The notes beneath the pieces were generated by a model. The model was given only the letters and a program-made list of their open reading frames with translations. It searched no databases and was not told the DNA's origin. Source: Lysinibacillus sp. FSL K6-0232 (GTDB lineage: Bacteria > Bacillota > Bacilli > Bacillales_A > Planococcaceae). Taken from it: DNA of 64,000 nucleotides. The first letter of the stretch is position 1. Each line of letters begins with the position of its first letter. The stretch lies in the NCBI RefSeq assembly GCF_038008325.1, contig NZ_JBBOYW010000001.1, forward strand, positions 2,594,001 through 2,658,000, read 5' to 3'. The position numbers and the translations under genes were made by a program. Positions 36,341-45,749 of the stretch are shown here, in pieces.

Positions 36341-37468
36341 TTACTCTGCTTGGCGTAAATATTTTTCAACCTTTTGTAAATGCTCATCATATGTTTTCGA
36401 GAAGTGGTTGACACCCTCTTTATCTGCCAAGAAGTAGTAATACTCTGTTTCACTTGGGTTTAATGTTGCCTCAATCGATGTTTTCCCAGCGCCTGCTATA
36501 GGGCCAGGTGGTAAGCCTTTATTTTTATAAGTGTTGTAGGCATTATCTACCTCTAAATCTTCATAAAGCACACGATCTTTATGATCGCCAAGTGCATATA
36601 AAACAGTCGGGTCTGTTTGCAGTGGCATATCTGTATTCATACGATTATAGAAGACACTTGCAATTGTTTCTCGGTCTGTTTGAGCAGTCGCCTCTTCTTC
36701 CAATAATGAAGCAAATGTTAATAACTGATGCACAGACATTTGTTTTTCCGCTAAAATATCATTGTAATTTTTCACCACATTATTCATAGCCGCTACCATT
36801 TCTTCTACAATCGCCTCTAAAGATGGCTTTTCTTCATAATAAGAGTAGGTTGCTGGGTATAAATAGCCCTCTAAGTCATAGCGAATATTTTCCGCTAACA
36901 CAGCCTCTGTCACAAGCTCTGGGTAATTTGCCATCATTTGCTGAACAAATGTATCACTTGTCACTAAATCCATAAATTCCTGCTGTGTATATGGTGTTTT
37001 CTTTTCAATAATTTGTCCAATCTGTTCAAGCGTTAACCCTTCAGGAATTGTCATTGTAAAGACAGGCTTACGATATACTTTCCCTGTTTTTAAGCTTTCA
37101 ATAAGCTCATCAAATGTCATGGCTTGTGTTAAATCATAATTTCCAGCTTGAAATTGAGATTCATTTTTAAATTTTGCATAATATTTAAAGACACGTGCAT
37201 CTTTAATAACACCTTTTTCCTCTAATAGCGTTGAAATAGAGCTTAAACCAGAACCGATTGGTACCTCAACCGCAATTGTTTTTGTGGCATCAGGATCAAG
37301 TGGCTTCAATGCACTTTTAACATAATTGTAGCCAAGTAAGCCACCGATCCCTATAATCAGTACAAAAACAATAGCAGTAATTGCAACGATTTTTCTCACT
37401 ATTTTTACCTCAGATTTTCTTTCTTGCATTTTTGCAAACATTTCTTGTTTTTTTGAACCGTTATCCAC
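36341..37468 (-). CDS. mltG: Endolytic murein transglycosylase MltG
   Basis: GTG at 37468 behind GGGGGG, 375 residues. A cytoplasmic tail, one membrane helix (about 25-47), a LysM-like segment, then the YceG domain with SLLEEEA (catalytic Glu), PLQTDPTV and YNTYKNKGLPPGPI. MltG cleaves nascent glycan strands and sets strand length. B. subtilis yrrL lies in the same place upstream of yrrM. Confidence 0.93.
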   Translation of the reverse strand: MDNGSKKQEMFAKMQERKSEVKIVRKIVAITAIVFVLIIGIGGLLGYNYVKSALKPLDPDATKTIAVEVPIGSGLSSISTLLEEKGVIKDARVFKYYAKFKNESQFQAGNYDLTQAMTFDELIESLKTGKVYRKPVFTMTIPEGLTLEQIGQIIEKKTPYTQQEFMDLVTSDTFVQQMMANYPELVTEAVLAENIRYDLEGYLYPATYSYYEEKPSLEAIVEEMVAAMNNVVKNYNDILAEKQMSVHQLLTFASLLEEEATAQTDRETIASVFYNRMNTDMPLQTDPTVLYALGDHKDRVLYEDLEVDNAYNTYKNKGLPPGPIAGAGKTSIEATLNPSETEYYYFLADKEGVNHFSKTYDEHLQKVEKYLRQAE

Positions 37469-37556
37469 GGGTTTCCCCCCTATCACTATTCAATATCATA
37501 CTAGAAATCAACTTTCACGACAAACGGAAATCGTCAATTCAGGAGAATTTGCATAT

Positions 37557-37594
37557 GTAAAAAATCTGCCAACAACTTTCGTTAGCAGATTTTT
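37557..37594 (-). terminator. Hairpin between the tandem DUF1292 gene and mltG
   Basis: AAAATCTGC / GCAGATTTT, with T-runs in both directions. Confidence 0.75.
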
Positions 37595-37618
37595 GGGCTT
37601 TTATAGAATTTGTTTAAA

Positions 37619-38146
37619 CTATAAAGTGTTTAATACTTCTTCAACAAAATCCCACTCTTCATCTGACTCAATCGGCAATAGCTCTTCAATATGCCCATTT
37701 GTTCCAGCAATATATTGTGCAGCAAATACATCTCGTTGATCAATCGGCTCATCCGTTGCTGGTGTATATAAAACATAAGACTTAGCAAATTGCTCAGATG
37801 AAAATGTATGCATTACCTCACAAACCTGCTCTGTGCCATCTTCATCTGTTATAGTAATAAACTGTGGCTCTTCCTCAAATTCATCAAGAAGCGTTAAGAC
37901 AACCTCATTAATCATTTCCCATTCTAAGTCTGTTTCCACAGGTCGTAAATTTATCATTTCCCCAGTATTGTCATCATAATCAAATGTCATTGCGGAAAGG
38001 TCCCCTGGCATTTCCTGACCATTGTCATCCAAAATCGAAAATAAAACATAGGATTTTTCCTCAGCATCAAATGTTAATACAACACGACATTGCTGCTTCT
38101 TACCATCCTCACTGATAATTGTAAACTCTTGTGCTTCTTCATTCAT
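37619..38146 (-). CDS. Tandem DUF1292 protein
   Basis: ATG at 38146 after AAAGGAGG; 175 acidic residues. Two DUF1292 repeats are visible: residues about 5-85 (FTIISEDGKKQQCRVV ... KSYVLFSILDD) and about 92-175 (ITITDEDGTEQVCEVMHTF ... KSYVLYTPA), each ending with an E-x3-W-D/E-V segment. Adjacent yrzB has one copy, so this looks like a local duplication followed by internal doubling. Function of the family is unknown. Confidence 0.85.
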   Translation of the reverse strand: MNEEAQEFTIISEDGKKQQCRVVLTFDAEEKSYVLFSILDDNGQEMPGDLSAMTFDYDDNTGEMINLRPVETDLEWEMINEVVLTLLDEFEEEPQFITITDEDGTEQVCEVMHTFSSEQFAKSYVLYTPATDEPIDQRDVFAAQYIAGTNGHIEELLPIESDEEWDFVEEVLNTL

Positions 38147-38235
38147 TTCCGTTCCTCCTTTATTGAATTGAGTGGTTCCTCGCATTTTATGAGCGCTTCC
38201 TCTCACTTTTGAGGGGTTTCCCTAGAGCTTCTCCA

Positions 38236-38275
38236 TAAAAAAGGAACAAGGACTGCAAGCTGCGATCCTTGTTCC
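38236..38275 (-). terminator. Terminator after yrzB
   Basis: GGAACAAGGA / TCCTTGTTCC, 10-bp perfect stem; TTTTTT follows on the minus strand. Confidence 0.88.
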
Positions 38276-38295
38276 AAGCCTTAAAATAAAGAAGA

Positions 38296-38604
38296 TTAAT
38301 CTTCGTATTCGTCCTCTAAAGCGTTTAAAACATCCTCTACCATATCCCACTCGGCTTCTGTTTCGATTGGTGTTAATTCACCATCTTCACCATTTTCAGA
38401 TGGTACAAATGAAGATACAAAAATTTCAACTGAGCCATCTTCATCTTCCTCTGCGCCTACCATTGAGTAAAATACGTATGATTTGCCGAACTCTGGAGAT
38501 TCATGAACGTGAATTACTTCACAAAGCTGCTCATTTCCGTTCTCGTCAATCACTGTAATGTGTTGAACATGTAGTTCTTCTTCATGGTTATGCTCGTGTG
38601 CCAT
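38296..38604 (-). CDS. yrzB: DUF1292 protein YrzB
   Basis: 102 residues, highly acidic, one DUF1292 unit ([20 protein letters not shown] ... [10 protein letters not shown]). The His-rich N-terminus (MAHEHNHEE) could bind metal, but that is speculative. Conserved order alaS-ireB-ruvX-yrzB. Confidence 0.92.
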   Translation of the reverse strand: MAHEHNHEEELHVQHITVIDENGNEQLCEVIHVHESPEFGKSYVFYSMVGAEEDEDGSVEIFVSSFVPSENGEDGELTPIETEAEWDMVEDVLNALEDEYED

Positions 38605-38622
38605 GCATTGTCACCTCATCAA

Positions 38623-39039
38623 TTAATTTTTGCTATCTAAGTAGCCTTGTAAAATCATCACAGCCGCCATTTTATCAATGACCTGCTTACGCTTTTTGCG
38701 ACTCACGTCCGCTTCAATTAGCATACGTTCAGCTGCCATTGTTGTTAAACGTTCATCCCATAATGTAACCGGTAGAGAAAAATGTTCTTCTAATAGTTTT
38801 TTATAGTGCTCAGAAGCCTCTCCACGTGGTCCAACCGTATTATTCATGTTTTTAGGATATCCTACAACAAATTCTGTAATAGCATACTCCTTTACTAACT
38901 GGGCTATACGTTCAATGCCGAATTCTTCGTTAGCTTCATCAATTTTTACGGTTTCAATACCTTGGGCAGTCCACCCTAATGCATCGCTAACAGCAACGCC
39001 AACGGTTTTTGACCCAACGTCTAATCCCATAATTCTCAT
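38623..39039 (-). CDS. ruvX: Holliday junction resolvase-like protein RuvX/YqgF (YrrK)
   Basis: 138 residues; RNase H-like fold with [29 protein letters not shown] and LWDERLTT, the acidic residues of the active site. Implicated in 16S rRNA 5' processing and recombination. Two bases after the ireB stop. Confidence 0.95.
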   Translation of the reverse strand: MRIMGLDVGSKTVGVAVSDALGWTAQGIETVKIDEANEEFGIERIAQLVKEYAITEFVVGYPKNMNNTVGPRGEASEHYKKLLEEHFSLPVTLWDERLTTMAAERMLIEADVSRKKRKQVIDKMAAVMILQGYLDSKN

Positions 39040-39041
39040 TT

Positions 39042-39308
39042 CTAGTCCTCGTTATTCTTTTTAATATAAAATTTAACAAGCTCTTCTAAAATTTCATCAC
39101 GTTCAAGCTTGCGAATTAAATTACGAGCATCCTGATGGCGAGGAATATACGCCGGATCACCAGAAAGTAAGTAACCAACAATCTGATTGATAGGATTATA
39201 TCCCTTTTCCTCTAATGAAGAATGTACTTTCAACATTACCTGCTTGACTTCCTGTTCCATTGATTCTTCTGGAAAATTAAATTTCATCGTTTGATCAAAT
39301 GAACTCAT
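39042..39308 (-). CDS. ireB: IreB family regulatory phosphoprotein (YrzL, UPF0297)
   Basis: 88 residues from ATG 39308; contains the conserved [24 protein letters not shown] segment and the N-terminal SFDQTM threonines. IreB is a substrate of the IreK/PrkC kinase in enterococci and affects envelope stress resistance. Downstream of alaS as in most Firmicutes. Confidence 0.94.
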   Translation of the reverse strand: MSSFDQTMKFNFPEESMEQEVKQVMLKVHSSLEEKGYNPINQIVGYLLSGDPAYIPRHQDARNLIRKLERDEILEELVKFYIKKNNED

Positions 39309-39334
39309 GACCAGCACCTCGCTTTCAGAAATAA

Positions 39335-39361
39335 GGAGATGTGCAAACAAAGCTCATCTCC
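39335..39361 (-). terminator. Terminator between alaS and ireB
   Basis: GGAGATG / CATCTCC with an inner GC pair; TTATTTCTG follows on the minus strand. It lies just upstream of ireB, so it may only partly separate the two. Confidence 0.6.
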
Positions 39362-39397
39362 AATTTCTCTTTATTATAACATGTTTTGGTGAATTAA

Positions 39398-42058
39398 TTA
39401 AATGGATTTAACATAATCATACACAGAAAGTAGTGCTTCATCAAGTTTTGATGCATCTTTTGCGCCTGCCATCGCCATATCTGGACGACCGCCGCCTTTA
39501 CCACCACAAGCTTCAGCTACCATTTTCACAATATTTCCTGCATGATAATTGCCACCAACTAAATCTTTTGATATGCCTGCACATAGCATAACTTTGTCAC
39601 CATCAACTGCTCCAAGGACAATTACGGCTTTTGGCATTTTCGCTTTTAAGTCATCCATCATTTGACGCAGTTGATTATTATCCTTTGCCTCTACCTTTGT
39701 AGCTAGCACTGTCACATCACCAAATGTTTGAGCTGCATCAACAATTGCACCAGCTTGCGCATTGGCAATTTTTTGAGATAATGCTTCATTTTCACGTTGC
39801 AATTCTTTATAGTCAGCTTGTAACGCTTGTACTTTTGTCACAATATCTTTCGGATTTGCCTTTAATAATGCTGCTGCATCATTTAATAATGCTTCTTCCT
39901 CTTTTATTGTTTCATAAGCCACTTTACCTGTTACTGCTTCAATACGGCGCGTACCTGCACCGATACCACCCTCTGACACAATTTTAAAGAAGCCAATTTC
40001 AGAAGAGCGTTTAACATGAATACCACCACATAGCTCAATTGAATACTCTCCAATGGATACAACACGTACAATATCGCCATATTTTTCACCGAATAATGCC
40101 ATTGCGCCTTTTGCCTTTGCTTCGTCAATGCCCATTTCTTCAATTACGATCTCTATATCATCCCACACTTTTTCATTGACAATACGTTCAATTTGCTGTA
40201 ATTCCTCTTTTGTTACTTGCCCGAAGTGTGAGAAGTCAAAGCGTAAACGATCAGGCCCTACATATGAACCAGCTTGATTGACATGGTCGCCTAATACATC
40301 TTTTAATGCGCGCTGCATAATATGTGTTGCTGTATGGTTTTTAATAATTAAATTGCGGTCATCACGATTGACAACGGCTATGACTGCATCTTCCACATGC
40401 ATTTCGCCAGATTCAACAACTACAGTATGAAGCGGCTGTCCATTTGGTGCCTTTTGTACATCCTTCACAACAGCTGTAAAGCTATCGTTAGAAATAGTAC
40501 CACTATCAGCAATTTGACCACCCATTTCAGCATAGAATGGTGTTTCTGCTAAAATAACAAGCGCTTCCTGACCCTCTGAGGCAACTTTTGCTACTTGACC
40601 ATCAACAATCAACGCCGCGATTTCTGTATTTGCTGTTAATGTATCATAACCAACAAATTCACTTGCAACCGTTAAGTTTGCTAATACTTCATTTTGCACT
40701 TGCATCGAATCAACATCTTGGCGAGCTGCACGCGCACGTTCACGTTGTTCCTCCATTGCTGCCTCAAAGCCTTCATGGTCAACCTTCATGCCTACTTCTT
40801 CTGCATACTCCTCCGTTAATTCAATTGGGAAGCCATACGTATCATATAAACGGAAAGCATCTGCACCTGGAATATAATCATGTCCAGCTGCTTTTTGTGA
40901 TTCTACAACCTCATTAAAAATGGCAAGACCACCGTCTAATGTTTCATGGAAGCGAATTTCTTCATTTTTAATAACACGTTGAATAAATTCACATTTTTCC
41001 GTTACCTCTGGATAGAAGTCTTCCATAATTTTACCCACAGTTGGCACTAGTTCAAACATAAATGGCTTTTCAATACCGATTTGTTTTGCATAACGAACAG
41101 CGCGGCGTAATAAGCGACGCAATACATAGCCACGGCCTTCATTGGATGGAAGCGCACCATCCCCAATCGCAAACGCCACTGTACGAATATGGTCTGCAAT
41201 CACTTTAAATGGTGTATTAATATCCTCTTCTGAGCCAAAGATTTCATTTAAATCTACTTCATCTGGACGCTTATATTGACGGTTAGCAAATTCCTCAATT
41301 TTTTCAATAATCGGCATAAATAAATCCGTATCAAAGTTTGTTGGTACATTTTGCACAACGGATACAATACGCTCTAAGCCCATACCAGTATCAATATTTT
41401 GCTTTGGTAGTGGCGTGTAAGTGCCATCAGGATTGTGGTTAAATTGTGAGAACACTAGGTTCCAAATTTCAAGATAGCGCTCATTTTCTCCACCGGGATA
41501 CATTTCTGGATCATTTTCATCTGAACCATATTCTTCGCCACGGTCATAAAAAATCTCCGAGTTTGGACCTGATGGACCTTCACCAATATCCCAAAAGTTT
41601 CCTTCTAAACGAATTAAACGCTCTTCTGGAATGCCAATTTCCTTATGCCAAACATCGTAAGCTTCCTGATCCTCAGGATGAAGTGTAATGGATAATAGCT
41701 CAGGGTCAAAGCCCATCCACTTTTTATCCGTTAAAAACTCCCAAGCATAGTGAATTGCTTCCTTTTTGAAATAATCGCCAATCGAAAAATTCCCTAGCAT
41801 TTCAAAAAATGTATGGTGACGCGCTGTTTTCCCTACGTTTTCAATATCATTTGTACGAATGGATTTTTGCGCATTGGTAATACGTGGATTATCAGGAATC
41901 ACACGTCCATCAAAATATGGCTTTAATGTAGCAACACCTGAGTTAATCCACAGCAATGATGGATCATTAATGGGCACAAGCGGTGCTGATGGCTCATGAT
42001 GATGCCCTTTTTCTTTAAAGAATTCTAAATACATACGACGAATATCTACTGCTTTCAT
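39398..42058 (-). CDS. alaS: Alanyl-tRNA synthetase
   Basis: 886 residues, usual length. Class II motifs at the N-terminus ([34 protein letters not shown]), the tRNA-recognition helical domain, the editing domain with HTATHIMQ and CGGIHV zinc ligands, and the C-terminal C-Ala domain with DHH-like GGKGGGRPD. Charges tRNA-Ala and clears mischarged Ser/Gly. Controlled by the T-box immediately upstream. Confidence 0.98.
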   Translation of the reverse strand: MKAVDIRRMYLEFFKEKGHHHEPSAPLVPINDPSLLWINSGVATLKPYFDGRVIPDNPRITNAQKSIRTNDIENVGKTARHHTFFEMLGNFSIGDYFKKEAIHYAWEFLTDKKWMGFDPELLSITLHPEDQEAYDVWHKEIGIPEERLIRLEGNFWDIGEGPSGPNSEIFYDRGEEYGSDENDPEMYPGGENERYLEIWNLVFSQFNHNPDGTYTPLPKQNIDTGMGLERIVSVVQNVPTNFDTDLFMPIIEKIEEFANRQYKRPDEVDLNEIFGSEEDINTPFKVIADHIRTVAFAIGDGALPSNEGRGYVLRRLLRRAVRYAKQIGIEKPFMFELVPTVGKIMEDFYPEVTEKCEFIQRVIKNEEIRFHETLDGGLAIFNEVVESQKAAGHDYIPGADAFRLYDTYGFPIELTEEYAEEVGMKVDHEGFEAAMEEQRERARAARQDVDSMQVQNEVLANLTVASEFVGYDTLTANTEIAALIVDGQVAKVASEGQEALVILAETPFYAEMGGQIADSGTISNDSFTAVVKDVQKAPNGQPLHTVVVESGEMHVEDAVIAVVNRDDRNLIIKNHTATHIMQRALKDVLGDHVNQAGSYVGPDRLRFDFSHFGQVTKEELQQIERIVNEKVWDDIEIVIEEMGIDEAKAKGAMALFGEKYGDIVRVVSIGEYSIELCGGIHVKRSSEIGFFKIVSEGGIGAGTRRIEAVTGKVAYETIKEEEALLNDAAALLKANPKDIVTKVQALQADYKELQRENEALSQKIANAQAGAIVDAAQTFGDVTVLATKVEAKDNNQLRQMMDDLKAKMPKAVIVLGAVDGDKVMLCAGISKDLVGGNYHAGNIVKMVAEACGGKGGGRPDMAMAGAKDASKLDEALLSVYDYVKSI

Positions 42059-42104
42059 GAAAAAAATTCCTCCTAAAATGTTTTGTAAAAATACGATAGA
42101 TATG

Positions 42105-42345
42105 CAAAAAAGCCCTCATCCCAATAAAGGGACGAGGACTTGTAACAATCTCGCGGTACCACCCTAGTTGTAAGCATGCAAAAATGCTTACCTCTCTAGC
42201 ACTTGTAACGTCAGTGAACGGCAGGGATTAGCTGCACTCTGGAGTAGCTTTCGGTATTTGCTATTGTGAGGATTTTTTCAGCCAAGAAATCCCTTTCTTC
42301 TACACGCACAAATACGTACTTGTTCCATCATCGTTTTTACTATAG
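42105..42345 (-). promoter_or_regulatory. T-box riboswitch of alaS
   Basis: On the minus strand the T-box AGGGTGGTACCGCG lies at 42152-42165, preceded by a stem I-like region and the GCATTTTTGCATGC hairpin and followed by terminator AGTCCTCGTCCC / GGGATGAGGGCT with TTTTTT (42105-42140). Uncharged tRNA-Ala should stabilise the antiterminator and switch on alaS. I did not fix the specifier codon; GCT triplets occur in the stem I region. Confidence 0.93.
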
Positions 42346-42356
42346 CTCTACCGAAA

Positions 42357-42385
42357 ATTATAAAAAAAATAAGTTCCACTGTCAA
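42357..42385 (-). promoter_or_regulatory. Consensus sigma-A promoter of alaS
   Basis: TTGACA, 17 bases, TATAAT on the minus strand, just upstream of the T-box leader. A perfect match in both hexamers. Confidence 0.93.
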
Positions 42386-42424
42386 TCAGCACAATGATAA
42401 TGAATGCTTCTATATCTTGAGCAA

Positions 42425-43858
42425 TTAATCGCTGTTTAAAAAATCCTCTACTCTTTGCACTAAATGCATACGATTATAGGTTTGATAAAGCATAGATGAT
42501 AAACGAACAGGATCGCCAAAGAAAAAGCGTTCATACAATGTTTGTCTTGTACCAAAGCTACTCATTGTTAAATCCCAAGCTAAACGGAATTTTTGAACCC
42601 GCTTCTCCCCATCATCCTGAAATGATTGTAAGTAGTGTGCAAGATTACCCTCATCCTTGGCAAATGCTTGTGCACTTGGTATAGACATTAAGCCACTTGC
42701 GCCAAGTAATTGAATGATTTCCGTAAAGGTCGGATATGCTTTCGGAAAAATTTGAATAGCAACTTGAAGTGTCGCTAGGTTTGGTCGAACAAACCCAAAT
42801 TGATCTCGCTGTGCTTCGATTTCAGATTTTATTAGCAATGCTTTCATCGTTTCAAGCGTGACGATAATATCGACCACTTTTTGCTGTACATGCTGATAAT
42901 CGCCAATATTAATGGTATCGACAATGGACTGCACAACGCCTAGCACAAATTCCGTTTTCGCAATTTGACGAGAAAGCACCTGATGTAATGTATAGGCTTT
43001 AAAGCCGCTAACATCCATAAAATGATTTGCAACATCCACATTTTCATAATAAAAAACACGTTCCCAAGGGACAACAACATTATCAAATACAACAATGGCA
43101 TCCATTTCTTCAAAACGAGCACTCAATGGATGATCAAAGATCGAATCCCCACCAACAAAAGATTGTCGACATAAAAACTTTAGACCTTCCGTATTACTTG
43201 GTATAGAAAAGCCAAAAGCTTTCCATTCATCATAGCCATTTGTTGATAAGACAAGCAGTTCATCGGTAATTCCGCCTTGTGTTGCAAGCAACCTTGCCCC
43301 TTTTATCACTAATCCCTTGCTTGTTTTGCCAACAATTTTAGCAGCAATGGTTACTTCTTCATCTTCAAAATAAAGCCGTTTACGATTAACCTGAGGCTCT
43401 ATAAAGGTATGTGTCATTGTTAAATCATGCTCACGAGCATCCTCATAAAACTGTTGTAAATGCTCTGGAAAACAATTTGGCTTATCTTTTAAAAAGTCGG
43501 ATGCTGAGGCTAATGCCATTAATGTTGTATTCATATAATCAGGACTTCTGCCCATAAAACCATGTGAACATAAGGCCCATTCTTGTGCAGCATAACGCCT
43601 TTTTACAAGGTCTTCTGGCGTTATCACTTGAAGAAAGGACATCCCGACTCTCTCTTTACTAGTTGGCGATTCATAGGTCATTGTTTCAAGCAGCTCCTGC
43701 TGATGTTGTAAATCAAAGAGCTTCGCTTGACTTTGCATAACCCCTTTAAAGGCTGGATGCTCTGACACCTTCCCTGTTATAACGTCCCCATCAATTGAAA
43801 TATACGACTTTAAAGCATCAATACGGTCAATATATTGCTGTCCTGTTCGAATTGGCAT
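42425..43858 (-). CDS. HpaB-type FADH2-dependent aromatic monooxygenase
   Basis: 477 residues of the 4-hydroxyphenylacetate 3-hydroxylase large-component family, with CSHGFMGRSPDY near residue 99, MTHTFIEPQVNRK and VPWERVFYY. Such enzymes hydroxylate phenols with reduced flavin supplied by a separate reductase (HpaC); none is encoded nearby. Resembles orphan B. subtilis YoaI. It is flanked by the alaS leader and the IS element and has its own ribosome binding site (AGGGGTGAC). The substrate cannot be deduced. Confidence 0.87.
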   Translation of the reverse strand: MPIRTGQQYIDRIDALKSYISIDGDVITGKVSEHPAFKGVMQSQAKLFDLQHQQELLETMTYESPTSKERVGMSFLQVITPEDLVKRRYAAQEWALCSHGFMGRSPDYMNTTLMALASASDFLKDKPNCFPEHLQQFYEDAREHDLTMTHTFIEPQVNRKRLYFEDEEVTIAAKIVGKTSKGLVIKGARLLATQGGITDELLVLSTNGYDEWKAFGFSIPSNTEGLKFLCRQSFVGGDSIFDHPLSARFEEMDAIVVFDNVVVPWERVFYYENVDVANHFMDVSGFKAYTLHQVLSRQIAKTEFVLGVVQSIVDTINIGDYQHVQQKVVDIIVTLETMKALLIKSEIEAQRDQFGFVRPNLATLQVAIQIFPKAYPTFTEIIQLLGASGLMSIPSAQAFAKDEGNLAHYLQSFQDDGEKRVQKFRLAWDLTMSSFGTRQTLYERFFFGDPVRLSSMLYQTYNRMHLVQRVEDFLNSD

Positions 43859-43935
43859 GCTGTCACCCCTAAATAGTTCTATGTTTTTGTACTCATGTAG
43901 TATATGAAATAACTAAATAGTAGGTGAATTGCAAA

Positions 43936-43962
43936 ACCCGATCAGCTATATGCTAATCGGGT
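43936..43962. repeat. Left copy of 27-bp target duplication of the IS element
   Basis: Sequence ACCCGATCAG ... CTAATCGGGT, itself an imperfect palindrome, repeated exactly at 45707-45733. On the minus strand this copy is followed by TTTTGC, so it keeps the terminator tail. Confidence 0.9.
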
Positions 43963-44091
43963 CAGACTGTAGACAAAAGCCATCGAGAGGTTCACTCTCG
44001 ATGGGCTTTTGTCATTTTTCTTCCTATTTTATCTTTAACATTTGGTAATATACTACCAAATTCAACATACTCTTCGAGCATAGCTACCTTC

Positions 44092-45441
44092 TTAAGCTGC
44101 CTGCCACGTCCAAGTAGCCAGTTTCTTTAAATTCATGGCAGCAAAAGTAAGCATCGCCTGCATGGACAATTTTTTTAGACCTCTTAAGGTTGTCCAACGC
44201 ATACCATGCTTTTCTTTTGCATCCGCAAATACACGCTCAATCGTTTCTTTGCGCTTTGCATAAATCTGTTTGATGTCATAGGAATGGCGTAAATGTTCAG
44301 CTTCCTCCACATACGACTCCCAAATATGGCGTTGAATGAGTTTTTGATGATGCTTACTTTCTGTACATTGGGAAAGGCTTGGACACTTCGCACAAATCAA
44401 AGGATTCGATTTATATTGACGATACCCTTCTTTAGTCGTTGTCGTATACTTCAATATCTGTCCTTGTGGACAAAGATAACAATTATAGTGCTCATCATAT
44501 ATATACTCATGCTTTCGGAAGAATCCATCTTTCGTTTTAGGACGTGTATAAGGAAGAACAGGCAACATTTGATTCTCTAATAAAAAATTCGTAATCGCTG
44601 GTGTTTTATAGGCTGCATCTGCCGCAACAGCTAATGGTTTTTGAACGTTTTCAATGACTTTTTCCACAAGTGGCTGTAATACATGACTATCGTGCACATT
44701 TCCCGGAGTTACAATGGCACCCAAGACAAAGCCCTTTTCATCTGTCGCTGCATGAAAAGAATACGCAAACTGCTTCGTACGTTCATCCTTCACGTAATAG
44801 CCACTTTCAGGATCTGTCGTGCTTTCCTTTATTTCTTTCCATTCTTCCTTTTCAAACTTCTCCGGGGGAAAGGGCTTTTTTCCGTGTTCCTCACGATCCA
44901 TATTTAACTCTAATTGAAGTTTCTCTTCATAAGCCCGTGTTTCTTTTCGCACAACTTTTTTATCATACTTTCGTTTATTCGCACTCGCTTTCACATGCGT
45001 GGAATCGATAAATAAATGGTCTGCATGGAGGAGTCCTTGATGCATAATCTCTTTTAATATACGATAGAATATCTGCTCAAATATATCAGTGTCTTGAAAG
45101 CGACGGACATAATTTTTACCGAAGGTAGAGAAATGCGGGACTTCTGTATGGAAGCCAAATCCTAAAAACCAACGATACGCCATATTCGTTTCAATTTCTT
45201 TGATGGTTTGACGCATGGACCGTATACCAAAAACGTACTGAATAAACGTCATTTTAAAGAGAACAACAGGATCAATACTAGGGCGTCCTTTAGCAGAGTA
45301 GAGATTTTCTACTAAAGGATAGATAAATGAAAAATCAATAGCCGCCTCTAGTTTTCGCACTAAATGATCTTGGGGAACTAATTGATCAATCGTTAGCATT
45401 TCTAATTGTTCACGTTCATTGATTTGATTTTTTGTCATCAT
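44092..45441 (-). CDS. IS1182-family DDE transposase
   Basis: 449 residues. N-terminal DUF772-type domain with KGRPSIDPVVLFKM and YVFGIRSMRQT; catalytic Asp in LFIDSTHVKASANK; second Asp in AVAADAAYKTP; late Glu in KRKETIERVFADAKE. A Cys-rich segment (CPQGQILKY ... CAKCPSLSQC) sits between. The frame is uninterrupted. GAGGTGATCAACC precedes the start. The three acidic residues are assigned by pattern. Confidence 0.94.
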   Translation of the reverse strand: MMTKNQINEREQLEMLTIDQLVPQDHLVRKLEAAIDFSFIYPLVENLYSAKGRPSIDPVVLFKMTFIQYVFGIRSMRQTIKEIETNMAYRWFLGFGFHTEVPHFSTFGKNYVRRFQDTDIFEQIFYRILKEIMHQGLLHADHLFIDSTHVKASANKRKYDKKVVRKETRAYEEKLQLELNMDREEHGKKPFPPEKFEKEEWKEIKESTTDPESGYYVKDERTKQFAYSFHAATDEKGFVLGAIVTPGNVHDSHVLQPLVEKVIENVQKPLAVAADAAYKTPAITNFLLENQMLPVLPYTRPKTKDGFFRKHEYIYDEHYNCYLCPQGQILKYTTTTKEGYRQYKSNPLICAKCPSLSQCTESKHHQKLIQRHIWESYVEEAEHLRHSYDIKQIYAKRKETIERVFADAKEKHGMRWTTLRGLKKLSMQAMLTFAAMNLKKLATWTWQAA

Positions 45442-45503
45442 GGTTGATCACCTCGAAAGTGTACTTTTTATCAATAGATGAATAAGGAATTCTTTATGTA
45501 GAA

Positions 45504-45633
45504 GTTGATTGGAACGAAGGGTGGCGACTCCTGCGGGAAAAGCGGGAAAGTCGAGATCCTGGACTGAGCGAAGCGAGGGAAGCAGCTCGACCCCGCCCGC
45601 GGAAAGCGTCCGCCCGTAGTGGAAATCAACGGC
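45504..45633. repeat. GC-rich repeat unit inside the IS, upstream of the transposase
   Basis: Bounded by GTTGATT and AATCAAC in inverted orientation. The interior (GGTGGCGACTCCTGCGGGAA, then CCGCCCGCGGAAAGCGTCCG) is far richer in G+C than anything else here and resembles a repeat I recall as widespread in Bacillaceae intergenic DNA. It probably folds as RNA or single-stranded DNA. Confidence 0.65.
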
Positions 45634-45706
45634 TTTACTTTATTTTATTGTAAAAGAAAAAAGACTGTAGGCAAACTCAAAATTCATTGAGTTTGTCTAC
45701 AGTCTG

Positions 45707-45733
45707 ACCCGATCAGCTATATGCTAATCGGGT
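45707..45733. repeat. Right copy of 27-bp target duplication
   Basis: Identical to 43936-43962. It lies directly after the recD2 stop, but read from recD2 it runs into the IS end (CAGACTG), so its T-run has been displaced. Confidence 0.9.
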
Positions 45734-45749
45734 TTATCTTAAAACAATG

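Larger units (their letters stand above)
43963..45706 (-). mobile_element. Complete IS1182-like insertion sequence (1744 bp)
   Basis: Ends are perfect 15-bp inverted repeats CAGACTGTAGACAAA, flanked by exact 27-bp direct repeats. One transposase gene fills most of it. Both ends carry long subterminal hairpins: 43972-44013 (18 bp around a short loop) and 45663-45704 (17 bp, one mismatch). The element sits in the recD2 terminator region. Intact ends, an intact gene and an exact duplication indicate a recent insertion. Confidence 0.93.

Noticed and set aside
39724-39987. Leu/His-rich frames antisense to alaS and other long genes
   Set aside because: Low-complexity shadows of strongly conserved genes.
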